DNA from: Beroe forskalii
Taxonomy: Eukaryota; Ctenophora; Nuda; Beroida; Beroidae
Direction of reading: 5' to 3'
DNA: 64,000 nt
Assembly: GCA_011033025.1 (NCBI GenBank)
Contig: WFMF01000048.1
Location: forward strand, 496,001 to 560,000
Within the stretch, counting starts at the first letter, position 1. Every line of letters starts with the position of its first letter. The notes beneath the pieces are model-generated. The model saw only the letters and a program-made list of their open reading frames with translations. It did no database searches and was not told the origin of the DNA. Positions 1 to 11,200 of the stretch are shown piece by piece. A program made the translations under genes and the position numbers.

Positions 1-811
1 CAAATTCAAAATGGCTGAGTTTTTCTAAATTTGAATTTATGAGCCCTTTTGTTGATACTTTTGTCAATTTATTTTTCTTAAATTTTGTTAAATAAAATAA
101 AACCATTATTTACAGTAATGAATAAATCCTTTTGATAAATCTATTGATTTTGATCTGTACGAAACTTTTAAAAATGAAACGTTAACGTATGTATGTATTT
201 TTTTTAGCTTTTTAGCTTTTTAGTATTTTATAGTTTTTTTTAGAAAGTTATGATATGCTTTGTATTAGTTATTGGGAAAATAAATATATAATATAGCCAT
301 AATGCTACCATATTTTATCTAAATTGAGTCATTTCGCAAAGATTTAATTGCATTCTAAATTTGTGATCTGAAATTACTCACTAGCTCCTACCTAATTAGA
401 TTTATCATATTTAATACACGCGGATTTAAAGTCGTGACATTTATCAGTTTATTTGCAGTAAGACAATCTTCCGCTGTATACATGTACGTTGTTAGCTTCA
501 ACAGAATAACATTCTATTATTTTGTTATCATGACTTTTTGAATCGCTTTGCCCCTTTCCTCTTCGCTGGATTTGCCCCTGGCTTGCATCTACTGACAAGT
601 GACAGTCCCTTTTTTGAAACCCTTCCCTCTGTTTGTGTCCCATGTTGTTTTTCTCTCCTTCGCCACCATAACAAAACTATTTCAGAGTAATTTCTAGGTA
701 TTTTACATTTATTTTTCGTGATGATAATTCAGGATTTTATAATCGCCCTAATGTACACGTATATTTCCATGAAATAGCATTTAAGCCCACGAGTTCGCCT
801 CTGATCTAGGC
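1..811. other. AT-rich flank, no gene seen
   Basis: AT-rich sequence with short poly-T runs near 200-240 and no open frame that looks coding. It presumably holds the promoter and 5' UTR of the + strand gene whose first ATG is at 812, but I see no clear core promoter motif. Confidence 0.4.
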
Positions 812-3800
812 ATGAAAAGGCAGAGTAGCATGGTCCGACAGAAACCCTCGCTCTCCCCCATCATAGACGAGAACGAGGACCAACAACAGCACCAGAAACC
901 ATGGGCCCAGAAACCCGCCGCCCGCCTGAGCAGGAGGCAGAGGGGAGGGAGGGGCGAGGGCAAGGGGGAGAAACCTGAGAGAACCGTACTGCCTGTACTC
1001 GGTAAGGGCATGTCATACTCATGACGAATAGCGGTTAATAGGAAGTAGTTTGGTGCACAACGATCGTGATAATGATTCCCTCAGCATTCCTAATTAGTGA
1101 AGATGATCTATTTAACCATTCCCCAGGCGTGATACACACCAACAACATAATATACACACCGAATTTAATACATTAATCGTGTCAATCAACAATTCGGCCT
1201 GCGGCCTCATTGTTGATAACTTAATTGCACTGATTCATGCGTACAATCCGGACAATCCGGACCCTTTACTCTCCCCATTCCTCATTTCGTAACAATGATT
1301 CTCTCCTCACTTCTCATTTCGTGATAATGATTCTCTCCTCACTCATCATTTAGTGATAATGATTCTCTCCTCACTCCTCATTTAGTGATAATGATTCTCT
1401 CCTCACTCCTCATTTAGTGATAATGATACTCTCCTCACTCCTCATTTAGTGATAATGATACTTTCCTCACTCCTCATTTAGTGATAATGATACTTTCCTC
1501 ACTCCTCATTTCGTGATAATGATACTCTCCTCACTCCTCATTTAGTGATAATGATACTCTCCTCACTCCTCATTTAGTGATAATGATTCTCTCCTCACTC
1601 CTCATTTCGTGATAATGATACTTTCCTCACTCCTCATTTAGTGACAATGATACTCTCCGAACGTGTGCTATCCTCACTCCCAGCATTAGTAGTAATTCCC
1701 CCACCTCGCAGGGTCTCTGTCTATGAACATAGAGTCCAGCAACACGTACGAGACTGACAGGAAGGCGCTGCACGACATGCTTTACCGGAACAAGTTACTC
1801 CGCACCAAGAAGCAGAAGAGCATCGAAGGTATTTATCATAGGCTGTTGCCGCCCTGTTAGACCGTGGGAAATATATTCTTATGTCCGCACTTGTCGGTAG
1901 GCCGGTGTAACTAGTACCTCCATGAGTCCAAGGATATTATTGAAGTATTGAGGTGTCATTGAAGTATTGAAGTATCTTATTGGCCTTTATTTAACCGGCC
2001 CTTAAGGACAAAAATGACTTTGAGATTTTTGTCCAAAGGGCCGGTTAAAGTGGGGCCGGTCAAATTAAAGGCCAGTCAATTTAGGTCAAATGAAACTTTT
2101 ATGACTTGCCTTTTATTCTCGTGAACGTCATTACATAACATGATAATTTCCTAAATCATCATATAAGATCGGGATTTGGGTCTTTTGGTGCAATTTATTA
2201 AGTATAAATGGGTTTTAATGGCCATTTTGAAGCAAAAAATCCTTGGTCTGGTGACCACTAGAAAAATTTTTGTCCAAGGGGCCGGCTAAAACGGTTCAAA
2301 ATTGATTCGATTTTTGTCCATAGGGCCGGTTAAAAAAAGGGCCGGTTAAAAAAAAAGGTCGGCTAAATAAAGGCCAATAAGGTATTGAGGTATCTTAGAA
2401 GTGTTGAGGTATCATTGAAGTATCGGTAAGGAGCAGAGCCCCGTGGGGATTGGGTTTTTGGGATCTGGGATATTGAAAATTGGAGTATTCCAGAGATAAT
2501 GATAAATAATTAGATAATTGGATAATTATCAGTATATTATCCGCGGACAGACATAAATCATCTTCTCATTCAGTAGCTAGGATTGAGTTATGACCGCCCG
2601 GATTGTTAATTACAACCGTGACTTTACTGCCTTCCTAAAAGACAAGGTAACTGCATCTAAAATATTTATTATTTTGTTTTGGGTTGACCAATCTGGTATT
2701 TCTACGTAGTAATTTTCTGGTTAATAAATACTAATAGGCTTGTTTTATTTACGTAGTGAATGTCTTGTGGTAATTCCTCATATCTATATCAGTTGTGATC
2801 TATTATTTAGAGAAGCACTTCTTTTCAAACAAACAAGTATATAAAATTGCTAAAAAGCTCCTTTCCTCCGTTTTAAGAACTTCACGCCCAGATGCCGGCT
2901 GTTGTGAAGTTGGTGACAGAGGAAGACGTAGTGGAGTGCAGTGGTTTGATCCTGGCCCAGCACAGCCCTATCCTCATGAAGCACATCTTGGAGGACAGTG
3001 AGGTCCTCCTTCTGGGCTACAAGTCCCTCCCTGACCTCCTGACTGTCCTGTACGGGGGTTCTGTGGACCTCACCCTCGACAACTGCATGGAGATCTTCAA
3101 GTTCGGGGTGGAGTTCGGAGTCCCGGATGTCACTGAGCAAGTTCTCTCTTTCTTGGATGCAGTGTGTGAGGCCGGCAACTTGGTCCAGGTGATGCGGCTT
3201 TGTCTGAGGGCAGGTGGTTTGTTCGGTTTCTTTGGCAAGGAAGGCGGGGAGGACGTGTTCTGGCCTTGTCAGAGGGTGCTCGCAGCACTCAACCGAGAGG
3301 CACGCGGGGAGTTCGTCACGAGCTTCCAAATGGATGAGCTCACGAAGATGTTCTGGAACAAAGACATAATGGCAAGCATTCTCAGGCCTCTTAGTGCTCA
3401 CATTGATCAAGATAATGCTCCTGATGTTGTAAACATGTTACAAAAGATCAGCAGTTCTCACTTTGTTGGGTTATCAACTTTATGCCCAAAAGAAGATGTT
3501 ATGTCATTTTTTAGTGCAATAGAAATCAATTCATTATCATCAGGGCAAAGCAAGTTCCTTGTGGAAGTTAAAAAGTTGATGTTTGTCAACACAGCTATCA
3601 CCCCTATAACTGAGTTTAAATTTGATGCCAGTTGCCCCTGGAAATCCTATGATGCGGATGAAATGATTCAATTTTTGCGTTGTCTGAAAATAAATGAGTT
3701 CTACCGCATGGAATACGTCTTGTCGTGGGTGTCCCATGTTAAACCTGCACAGAAGGCAGTTCACCAGGTGTGCTGCCTAATTGACTTCGAAAAATTAGAT

Positions 3801-6800
3801 CGTCAGTACGGATACCATGCCATCTCCATTCTCAATAATTTAGGTTATACGATTTCTCGGAAACTCGGAAAATCGACTCGTCAAATGATTGGATCGGTGA
3901 GAAGCATAAATTGGCTCGATAATGGTGGGAAATGGAATCGTCGTCGTACTCATAACCTGGGCATCATCTGTGCTGACTGTGGCCCATCCAAGGGTGATCC
4001 GTGTTGCAATATTGTTATAAAGTTATAAAAGAAGAAGGGCACGTTTTAAAGTTTGAGGACAGTCAGCCACATTTTGAAAAAAATAATAGAATAAATAGCA
4101 CCTATTTTTACTGTCAGACCAGAAAAGGCTTCCATGTACCTCTTTACACAGATCGTTATGAATTCGATCTACGAGATTTGATGGAAATTAAGGCATGTGA
4201 AATTTCGAACTCACTTGCTAATTGCTTGCAGGACTGTAACAATATTTTTTTTCCATCCCAATCGCTATTTGGTCTTACAAAAAAGCATTGAAGAGGGTTG
4301 GCTGAGATCGTGGTGTTGGAAAGGTGAGAAATAGGATATGTGTATAGCAGATTCAGGTTTGCAATACAACTACTGTTATTTCTGGAAAGTGCCCGGATTG
4401 CTCCTGTCCGTCCGTCCGGCGTCCCCCCCAAATCGCAAATTTCTTAATTTTGAGGCTGTCGGTTGTAGAAAATGAAAATTTTATTGGCCGACCAAGCCCA
4501 TCCGTGCCACAATCTCAAACTCTTCTATATTATGATGAAATCTTAATGAAATTAGGGCTGTTGATGAATACGTGAACCACTAAAATTTTTGGAGTAAGTT
4601 GGGCTATGGATTGGAGGAAAAGGCTTCGGTTATGACTGATGAACTTAGTTTAGTGCCAAACTGCATAACTATTCAACTATTTGACTAAGTTCGAGATATA
4701 GGATGTGAAAAACGAAGATCGTCGGAACGAGTGACAACATTGAATCAGAAAACGAAGTAATGAAATTTGAAAATGAGAAATTAAGTGATATCAAATTAGT
4801 GAACGACTGAAAATCGAAAGCAATAAAGTTCTGATCACACAAAGACAATCATTATCAGTAAATAAGTGTTATGATAACACAATTTCTTGATGATCACGCT
4901 GCTTATTGCCAAGAAAAGTGCATTTAAAGTGATTTGAAGCTTAATGAAGCTGCTTCGTTTAGTATGATTAATATTAGTATGATTATAACATTGAAGAAAA
5001 TACAGAACGTAAATGAACGGTGAAACAATCTTATGACGTAACGCAATTCAAAAAAATGGCGCGAAATCTACAACGAAGCAACGAAGTGAGTCACACGAAC
5101 GCGCGTGCTAAAATATAACAAGAAATGGCACGTGCCAATGCGTATACTGATGGTAGCGCGCAGCAGCAGAGCAATATCTATACTTTTACTTATTACTATG
5201 ACTGCGTGTTGTATCATAATTCTAAGTTAAAATCGAGCACTGCGGGGGAGGGAAATAAAGCGCCTGCATATGGAATCAACGGAAAAATAATTGAAATGCA
5301 GTAGCAGGCGCAATTCTTGTTATTTAAGCTGTTGTGTTTCTTTGCAATGTAGCGACTAACACTGTTGATTCGCCATATTTTTACACTGTAAGTTTAGAAT
5401 TTTAGTCTCCGTACATAGTTAAACCACAAGTCAGCCATATTATTGAGTTATTGGTTAAGAACTATTTTTACAAGTTTACACTTTTTAACTTTTATTTTAC
5501 TACTATGACACATCTGCTCAAGTTTTATTATCTATGTATGGCAATTCGTTAAATCGTCGATGTGACCGGAGCATAGTTTGGACAATAAACAATAAACATT
5601 ATTAATTGTCTTTTTTAATTTTAATTCGTTGTAGCTGACGATTAAATGGGAAAAATCTAGCTCGTATCATGGTCATTTGTCGTATAAAATTTTAGCAATG
5701 GCTCCAGGCGGAAACCTGATGAACCCTTATCTTTGTTATAGTTTCTAATTTTCTGATGTTTGGTTGTTTGATTAATGTTTGATTTTCAACATTTGAATTG
5801 TGGATCATTTCCAGAAATTTAATCGACTGCTTTTATTGCATTCAAGTTATAATTTTATCTTGCCAGAGGGCGGCAAGCCCCTCTACATGGTGATTGGTTC
5901 GTTTTCTTGTGTTTTAATATGATTTGCACCAGAGGATCTTAATCCTGGAGGGAACTACAGTGATATTCAGGATTTTCTATTGCCGAATTGGGAAAGCTTC
6001 AGAAATTGCGTGTGATCCTTGCGCAAAGTGCCGAGGCCGCAGGGGATTGGGGATTGGGGGGCTGCACCCTTTTATATCGCAGCCACACTTTCTGCGCATA
6101 TCAACATTTTGATTACGCTACTTAAACACCTCTCCATCCTTCACTCTCAGTAGTGACGACGATAATCATAAGATTTTCAAAGGCTTCTAATTACAACTCG
6201 CTTATATCTTTTCAACTTCAATCTCTTGAGCTATTTTAGTGTTTTATGATTATAATATGACGAATGCCGATCTTCAAAATCCCTCAAGCTTCTGCAAAGA
6301 TTTTCATATTCCGAAATGTTTCTTTGCGGTAGCTTGGGTGCCTGTCTTTCATGACCACTGCCCATGTTCCTTTCCAAAAACTCGTCATCCAACAAATTCC
6401 CCAGTCACCTTAAAATGCAATGATAACGTTGATATTTGAAAAGGTCATTTGAACAGGGAAGCTTTAGATTTAGAATTAATCCAGTGGTTTTTCACGAAAC
6501 TGATTGTTTCTTGAAATTTCAGGAATGTTCCAAGCAGCTAAAGCCAACAAGGAGCTCTCACAGATTCTGCTCAATACGAACCCCTCTTTTAACCTGGATA
6601 TCGGCGAGCAGAGCCTCCACAAGTTCCTGGCGCCCTCCAGGCACCTCTCACTAGAGGATGTAAGTTCATGAAATGCTTTTATTTCCATGTTTATTGTATG
6701 GAATTAATCTAAAGTGAGGTCAGAAGTCAGGATCAATGATCTTATCAATAGATTTATCTAGATTGAGATCATAGATTGTGGTTGGACTTCACTCATTGTA

Positions 6801-7595
6801 CTTGATTGTTTTGCTAGGTCACTGTCCCTGATTGGATTCCAATCAGTGTGTTGTTGAGACCATAATTGACACGAGAGTGATTGTATGCTCGTCTTGTAGC
6901 TTTCAAATGTTCAAATAGCGTGTGTTTCAACGCATTCTATAATCATACTCGTTTACTCTAGAATCAAATCACATATCCCACCTTCCCCACTTCACATAAA
7001 CCACATAACCCACCTGTCCCACCTCACATAACCCACCTGTCCCACCTCACATAACCCACCTGTCCCACCTCACATAACCCACCTCACATAACCCACCTGT
7101 CCCACCTCACCTTCCCCACCTCACATAACCCACCTCACCCACCTCACATAACCCACCTGTCCCACCTCACATAACCCACCTGTTCCACCTCACATTACCC
7201 ACCTTACCCACCTCACATAACCCACCTGTCCCACCTTACCCACCTCACATAACCCACCTGTCCCACCTCACATAACCCACCTGTCCCACCTCATATAACC
7301 CACCTAACCCACCTACCCCCGTGTTCAGGTGATGGATGAGGAGCTGGTGCTGGCCCCCGCCACCCCCTGCACTGCACCCACCTCCCGCATGTCTGCTCCC
7401 CAACTACCCCCGCCCCCCACCCTCCCCTCCGAGGGGGAGGTGGAACTGGAGGCCAGGGAACCCACCATCCCGCCCCCACTCACTGCCCACGACCTCTTCA
7501 GACGCTCCAAGGTCATCGAGGCTCTAGCTCCCAGCACTCTCTGGCAACCCTCCAAATCTTTTAAGGCGGGAGCTGCTCAAGAAATAACTTCTTAG
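812..7595 (+). CDS. unrecognised 236-aa protein, four coding exons
   Basis: Four exons join in frame: 812-1001, 1712-1828, 6523-6659 and 7329-7595 (stop included). Every junction has good GT-AG borders (donors gtaagg, gtattt, gtaagt; acceptors gcag, ttcag, ttcag), and phases 1, 1 and 0 agree across introns. The summed length is 711 nt, giving 236 aa. The N-terminus (residues 1-63) is basic and disordered, rich in Q, R and G. The middle (about 64-150) is probably helical, with DRKALHDMLYRNKLLRTKKQ and KANKELSQILLNTNPSFNLD. The C-terminus has a proline-rich stretch and then TAHDLFRRSKVIEAL. I do not recognise the family; the charged helical middle would fit a cytoskeletal or centrosomal adaptor, but that is only inference. 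Intron 2 hosts a BTB gene. Introns 1 and 3 carry minisatellites ending close to the next exon. The start at 812 is the first ATG of the open frame; an earlier non-coding exon is possible. Confidence 0.7.
1258..1660. repeat. minisatellite, about 30-bp unit
   Basis: About a dozen tandem copies of a unit like CTCCTCATTTAGTGATAATGA with small variants (CG for AG, TACT for TTCT). It fills most of intron 1 of the unrecognised gene, ending about 50 bases before exon 2. Confidence 0.9.
1976..2381. mobile_element. MITE with CTTATTGGCCTTTATTTA inverted ends
   Basis: 406 bp. The left end CTTATTGGCCTTTATTTAAC is mirrored at the right end (GGCTAAATAAAGGCCAATAAG). GTAT sits on both sides (1972-1975 and 2382-2385) as a possible 4-bp target duplication. 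The interior repeats 'TTTTTGTCCA..GGGCCGGTTAA' in both orientations, so the element folds on itself. No coding capacity; superfamily not assigned. It lies in intron 2 of the unrecognised gene. Confidence 0.7.
2892..4028 (+). CDS. BTB-domain protein, intronless, nested in an intron
   Basis: A 378-aa uninterrupted frame. Residues about 8-100 read as a BTB/POZ fold: ECSGLILAQHSPILMKHIL (the shielded N-terminal hydrophobic helix), then LPDLLTVLYGGSVDLTLDN, the typical 'lYtG.v.l' strand, then NCMEIFKFGVEFGVPDV. A BACK-like helical stretch follows (about 100-310). BTB proteins usually dimerise and often recruit Cullin-3 ligases; the substrate here is unknown. Lack of introns inside an intron of another gene suggests a retrocopy or a member of an expanded single-exon family. 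Codon use changes near 3390: the 5' part is GC-rich, the 3' part AT-rich. Just after the stop another frame (4001-4291) continues with RTHNLG-like coding character (KEEGHVLKFEDSQPHFEKN), so the original C-terminus probably extended to about 4291 and a single frame shift near 4020 ends it early, by mutation or assembly error. Confidence 0.75.
   Translation: MPAVVKLVTEEDVVECSGLILAQHSPILMKHILEDSEVLLLGYKSLPDLLTVLYGGSVDLTLDNCMEIFKFGVEFGVPDVTEQVLSFLDAVCEAGNLVQVMRLCLRAGGLFGFFGKEGGEDVFWPCQRVLAALNREARGEFVTSFQMDELTKMFWNKDIMASILRPLSAHIDQDNAPDVVNMLQKISSSHFVGLSTLCPKEDVMSFFSAIEINSLSSGQSKFLVEVKKLMFVNTAITPITEFKFDASCPWKSYDADEMIQFLRCLKINEFYRMEYVLSWVSHVKPAQKAVHQVCCLIDFEKLDRQYGYHAISILNNLGYTISRKLGKSTRQMIGSVRSINWLDNGGKWNRRRTHNLGIICADCGPSKGDPCCNIVIKL
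4029..4291 (+). pseudogene. probable displaced C-terminus of the BTB gene
   Basis: An open frame of about 90 codons in the next frame directly after the BTB stop, with protein-like composition (TRKGFHVPLYTDRYEFDLRD). The join is close to a run of A and G near 4020-4035. I infer one lost or gained base. It could also be ordinary 3' UTR that is open by chance. Confidence 0.45.
4262..4670 (+). repeat. dispersed 400-bp repeat, copy 1
   Basis: Shares long stretches with 23438-23870 and partly 57880-58055: 'TACAAAAAAGCATTGAAGAG', 'GAAATAGGATATGTGTATA', 'TTTGCAATACAACTACTGT', 'TTGGGCTATGGATTG.AGGAA'. No coding potential, family unknown. Confidence 0.7.
4671..6522. other. rest of intron 2 of the unrecognised gene
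   Basis: AT-rich and mostly unique. Near 5245-5325 it contains a hairpin-like pair 'AAGCGCCTG...CAGGCGCAATTCTTGTT' that recurs near 59698-59760, suggesting remains of another dispersed element. I see no gene. Confidence 0.4.
6957..7318. repeat. minisatellite of CCCACCTCACATAA units
   Basis: Tandem units of the form 'CCCACCTCACATAACCCACC' with a 'TGT' variant, about 20-25 bp each, ending about 10 bases before the 3' splice site of exon 4. The C-rich run serves as a long pyrimidine-rich tract beside the acceptor. Confidence 0.9.
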
Positions 7596-8286
7596 TGTGT
7601 ATTGCTGTGTGGGTAGTGGACAGTGTAAATGGCGATTTGAATTGATTTATTGATCATTTGCTTGTTAGTCAGTCAGATCGATTTATATGTAATTTATGAT
7701 ATTATTATATGATTTTAAACTTAAAATTTTTATTTGATACTATAGCTCTATAGCAATGGTTGGTTTATAATTTATGCTGGGATTGTATTGAACTATCAAA
7801 ATGACGTGTGTCGTGCTAACTGGGCAATGTGATTGTGTATTTTATTAACTTGTGAAGTATGTGCAATGTAAGCTCAATGAGCTATGCCTTGTGAGAATAT
7901 ACACCGTACGTACTGCAAAACAAAGGCATGCGTTACAATATCATGCAACATGCATGTGCATTGTATCAATTACCAATTGATTATCAGAATTCCTTCCTCA
8001 GATGTAAATACATTGTTTATAAGAGTTATGTTTCTTTGTATATAAGCTGTTATATTACCACTGATTTTATTTTCCCGCAATTTAATTGCTTTTATTTGCT
8101 GTCAATGCTGCTTTGTCCAAATTTATCGTGACTGACTATATGAATCTACTACTAAGTTGTATGTTTATGAAATATGCCCATTCTGCTTATCAAATTGTTG
8201 CAAAGCCCAATCACTTTTTAAACCGCCGCGCTATTGTAAATCATAAATCATGTATCTAACATTATATACCTTACCTGTAGGGTAAA
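7596..8286 (+). other. 3' UTR of upstream gene and ESS2 promoter/5' UTR
   Basis: 691 bases between the stop of the unrecognised gene and the ESS2 ATG, both on the + strand. AT-rich, no clear AATAAA close to the stop and no clear promoter box. 'CCTGTAG' at 8274-8280 could be a splice acceptor for a 5' UTR exon. Confidence 0.4.
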
Positions 8287-11200
8287 ATGTCGAAAGTTCA
8301 AAAAGATAAAGTTCACAAGGACACCAAAGGTCGCATCATATTAGATGAAGAGCGATATGTAGAGGTAAGCACTGTGCAATCCGCCAAATCATGCTCCAAA
8401 TATGACGTTTAGGTTATAATTTGAAAATACGGTTATTAGGAAAAGAATTCGCAAAAATCGACGGGGCTTGATTTGTACGTTTTAAAGTACGGTTTAATGA
8501 TTTGTTACATTTCAGTGCCTGGATCACATCATTGAAAGAGACTTCTTCCCTGATCTAAAGAAGCTTAGACGGGACACTGGCTGCTTGCCTGCGGAATCTG
8601 CTAGAGTTGGTAATTCTCCACTAGAATTTTTAAGATAATTTAAAAGAGACTGGTGACTGAAATTATGGGACATTCATTGCTGTAATGTGAGAGCCGATCA
8701 AGCCATTTAACGCATTTGCTGTCATAATGTCATATGACAGCAAGTGTGAGTGGTTGGCAAAATTCCATCTAAACTAACAACTAGAAGCTGCTATTCGACA
8801 GAGCTTTCTTCCAGCAATCATCGGAAGACAAGTTTCTGATTGTGAGAGAGATTTGTTCACATTGCCTGTGAGACTAGGGGGCTTGGTATCTCGAATCCAA
8901 TTGAAAGTTCAGAATTGAGTTCCAGGCTTCAGAGAGAATCACAGACAATCTGAAGAAGTTGATCATCAAACAGCAGTCAACACTTGATGGGTATCAGACT
9001 GAGACTGTACAAGATGACTAGTGATTGTTTGAAGGACAAGGAAGTGAGGTTACTGAGGAAGATATCTGCTATTGTATCGGACTCTTCTGGTGGTAAGGTG
9101 AAAAGGTCCATCACCTTAGCCCAAGAGAAGGGTGCTGGGGCATGGCTCACAGTTCTTCCTATTGGTTCTCTTGGGTGGGTGCTGAACAAGGAAGAGTTCA
9201 GGGATGCCATCAGACTTAGGTACGGCTGGCAGATTCCCAACATACCAGCATTCTGTGTTTGTGGAAAGAAGAATTCTGTAGACCACACTTTAATTTGTAA
9301 AAATGGTGGCTACATAATCTTCAGACACAACAGGGTCCGCGACACAAATGCTGCGTTTTTGAGGGAAGTCTGTCAGGACGTTAAGACTGAGCCAGAACTG
9401 ATCCCAATCGACTCTAGTCAGACAATCCCAGGGAATACGGAAGAGAGGGCACGCCTCGACATTTCTGCTCGAGGGCTTTGGGGACCTTTCCAGAAGACGA
9501 TGTTCGATGTCAGAATCTTCCATCCAAACGCTGATTCATACAAGGACTGTGACATCAAGTCAGTATACACACAACATGAGAACATCAAGAGAAAAAGACT
9601 ACGAACAGCGGGTGGTCACAGGTTGAGAAGTGTAGCTTCACACCTCGTGTACAGCACATCAGGAGGAATGGCTCCTCAGGCACAGATCTTTCATAAGAGG
9701 ATTGCAGAACTCGTAGCAGCGAAAACCAATGAGGAATATCGAGATGTGATCAGTATGATGAGAACAAAACTGTCATTTGCACTACTGAAAAGTGTGCTTG
9801 TGTCAGTGAGAGGATCTAGGGGCAAATCCTCTCACGCGCGAAATCCCAATTTCAGAGGTGTCGTTCAACCTCATCCCAGATGGATTAAGCGGGATTTTAC
9901 CTTTCCTAACTTCTTAAGGGTGTATGTTTTGGCATAGCATTTTCTATTTGAGCGAAGGAACTGAAAATCGATATCATTTTGTACTTGATATTATTTCAAT
10001 ATAGTAATATAAGGAACTAACAATCGTTTGTTGCTATGTGCCAATGTACCATTCTGATTCATTAGAAGAAATAAACGTACGCCGCTATGTTGTTTTAGAG
10101 AGCACGTACGATCAAATGTACTTTTTAGTAGTTTTCAATCGGGCGCGCGCAGCAAATGTAATAAATAAGGGATCGTTCACATATTACGTAATCAGCCGAG
10201 GGGGGGAGGGGGTTTCCAAATGATTACGTTTGATTACGAGGGGGGGAGGGGTTTGGCCAATGATTACGTAATCAAAATATCTAAATTTTCATGAAAATTT
10301 CAAGGATTTTTATGAAAATTTCAAGAATTTTCATAAAAATTTAAAGAATTTTCATGAAAATTTCGAGAATTTTTTATGAAAATTTAAAGGATTTCCGAAT
10401 TTTTATTACCAAAAATTTACCATTTACAGAAAAAATTGTCAAAATTTCATAATTACTTAATTATGATTAAAACATGATCTACTCTAACTCAATATGGTTC
10501 AGAATGTATAGTTCCTTTAGTGCTGCCCATATAAAGATATAAGAGGGATGTACTCCATTCATTGAACTCTTCCAAACCACTTCAGTGCCTCTTTGTGTAT
10601 AAGATTTGCTGGTCTGTGCTTGATCAGAGGTTCGGAGGCCTTTCTTTCCCTAGAGCTCTAGAGTTGATGCCAGAGCAAGTCTTGGCGTACATCCGCAGCT
10701 CCATTATCCAGGAATCAATCTTTTTGATGAAGCTGTAGGAAGCTGCAGTTGTCTGTGAAGTTGCCAGACTCTGATCTGGCACTTAGGGGCTAGGGCTGAT
10801 CTGGATCTAGGGTTCTGTCGGCAGATGAGCAGGACACGGATACTGAACTTTGGTTCCATCGGTTTTGAAGGAGGTTGAGGTGGGACCAAGACGTTGATTT
10901 CTGGCTCTTTAGTGGAACTGGGGGCCTCAGGTGTAGAGGAGGAGGAGGATGATCTGTCGGAGGTAAAGGAGGATGATGAGCAGATGAGGATGCCTTGGTG
11001 GAAGAGAAAGAGGAGGAGGTGTCCATCTCATTGTCAGAGGAGTTGTCGTAGGCGAGATTTCCATAGGAAAATTAACTAAAAGAAGCTTTGAATGTCATCT
11101 TGATGATTGAATTTAAACACTCGATACTGTTCTAATTTTTTGTCAGTTAATACAGTTTTTTGGTGACGTCAAAAAAACTGAAGGAGGGGGGGGGGGGTTG

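Noticed and set aside
2850-3410. 186-codon minus frame opposite the BTB gene
   Set aside because: Shadow of the GC-rich BTB coding strand; no domain.
10704-11079. Proline/serine-rich minus frames and an acidic + frame in the Harbinger-like element
   Set aside because: Short, overlapping, no transposase or Myb-type motif visible; at most remnants.
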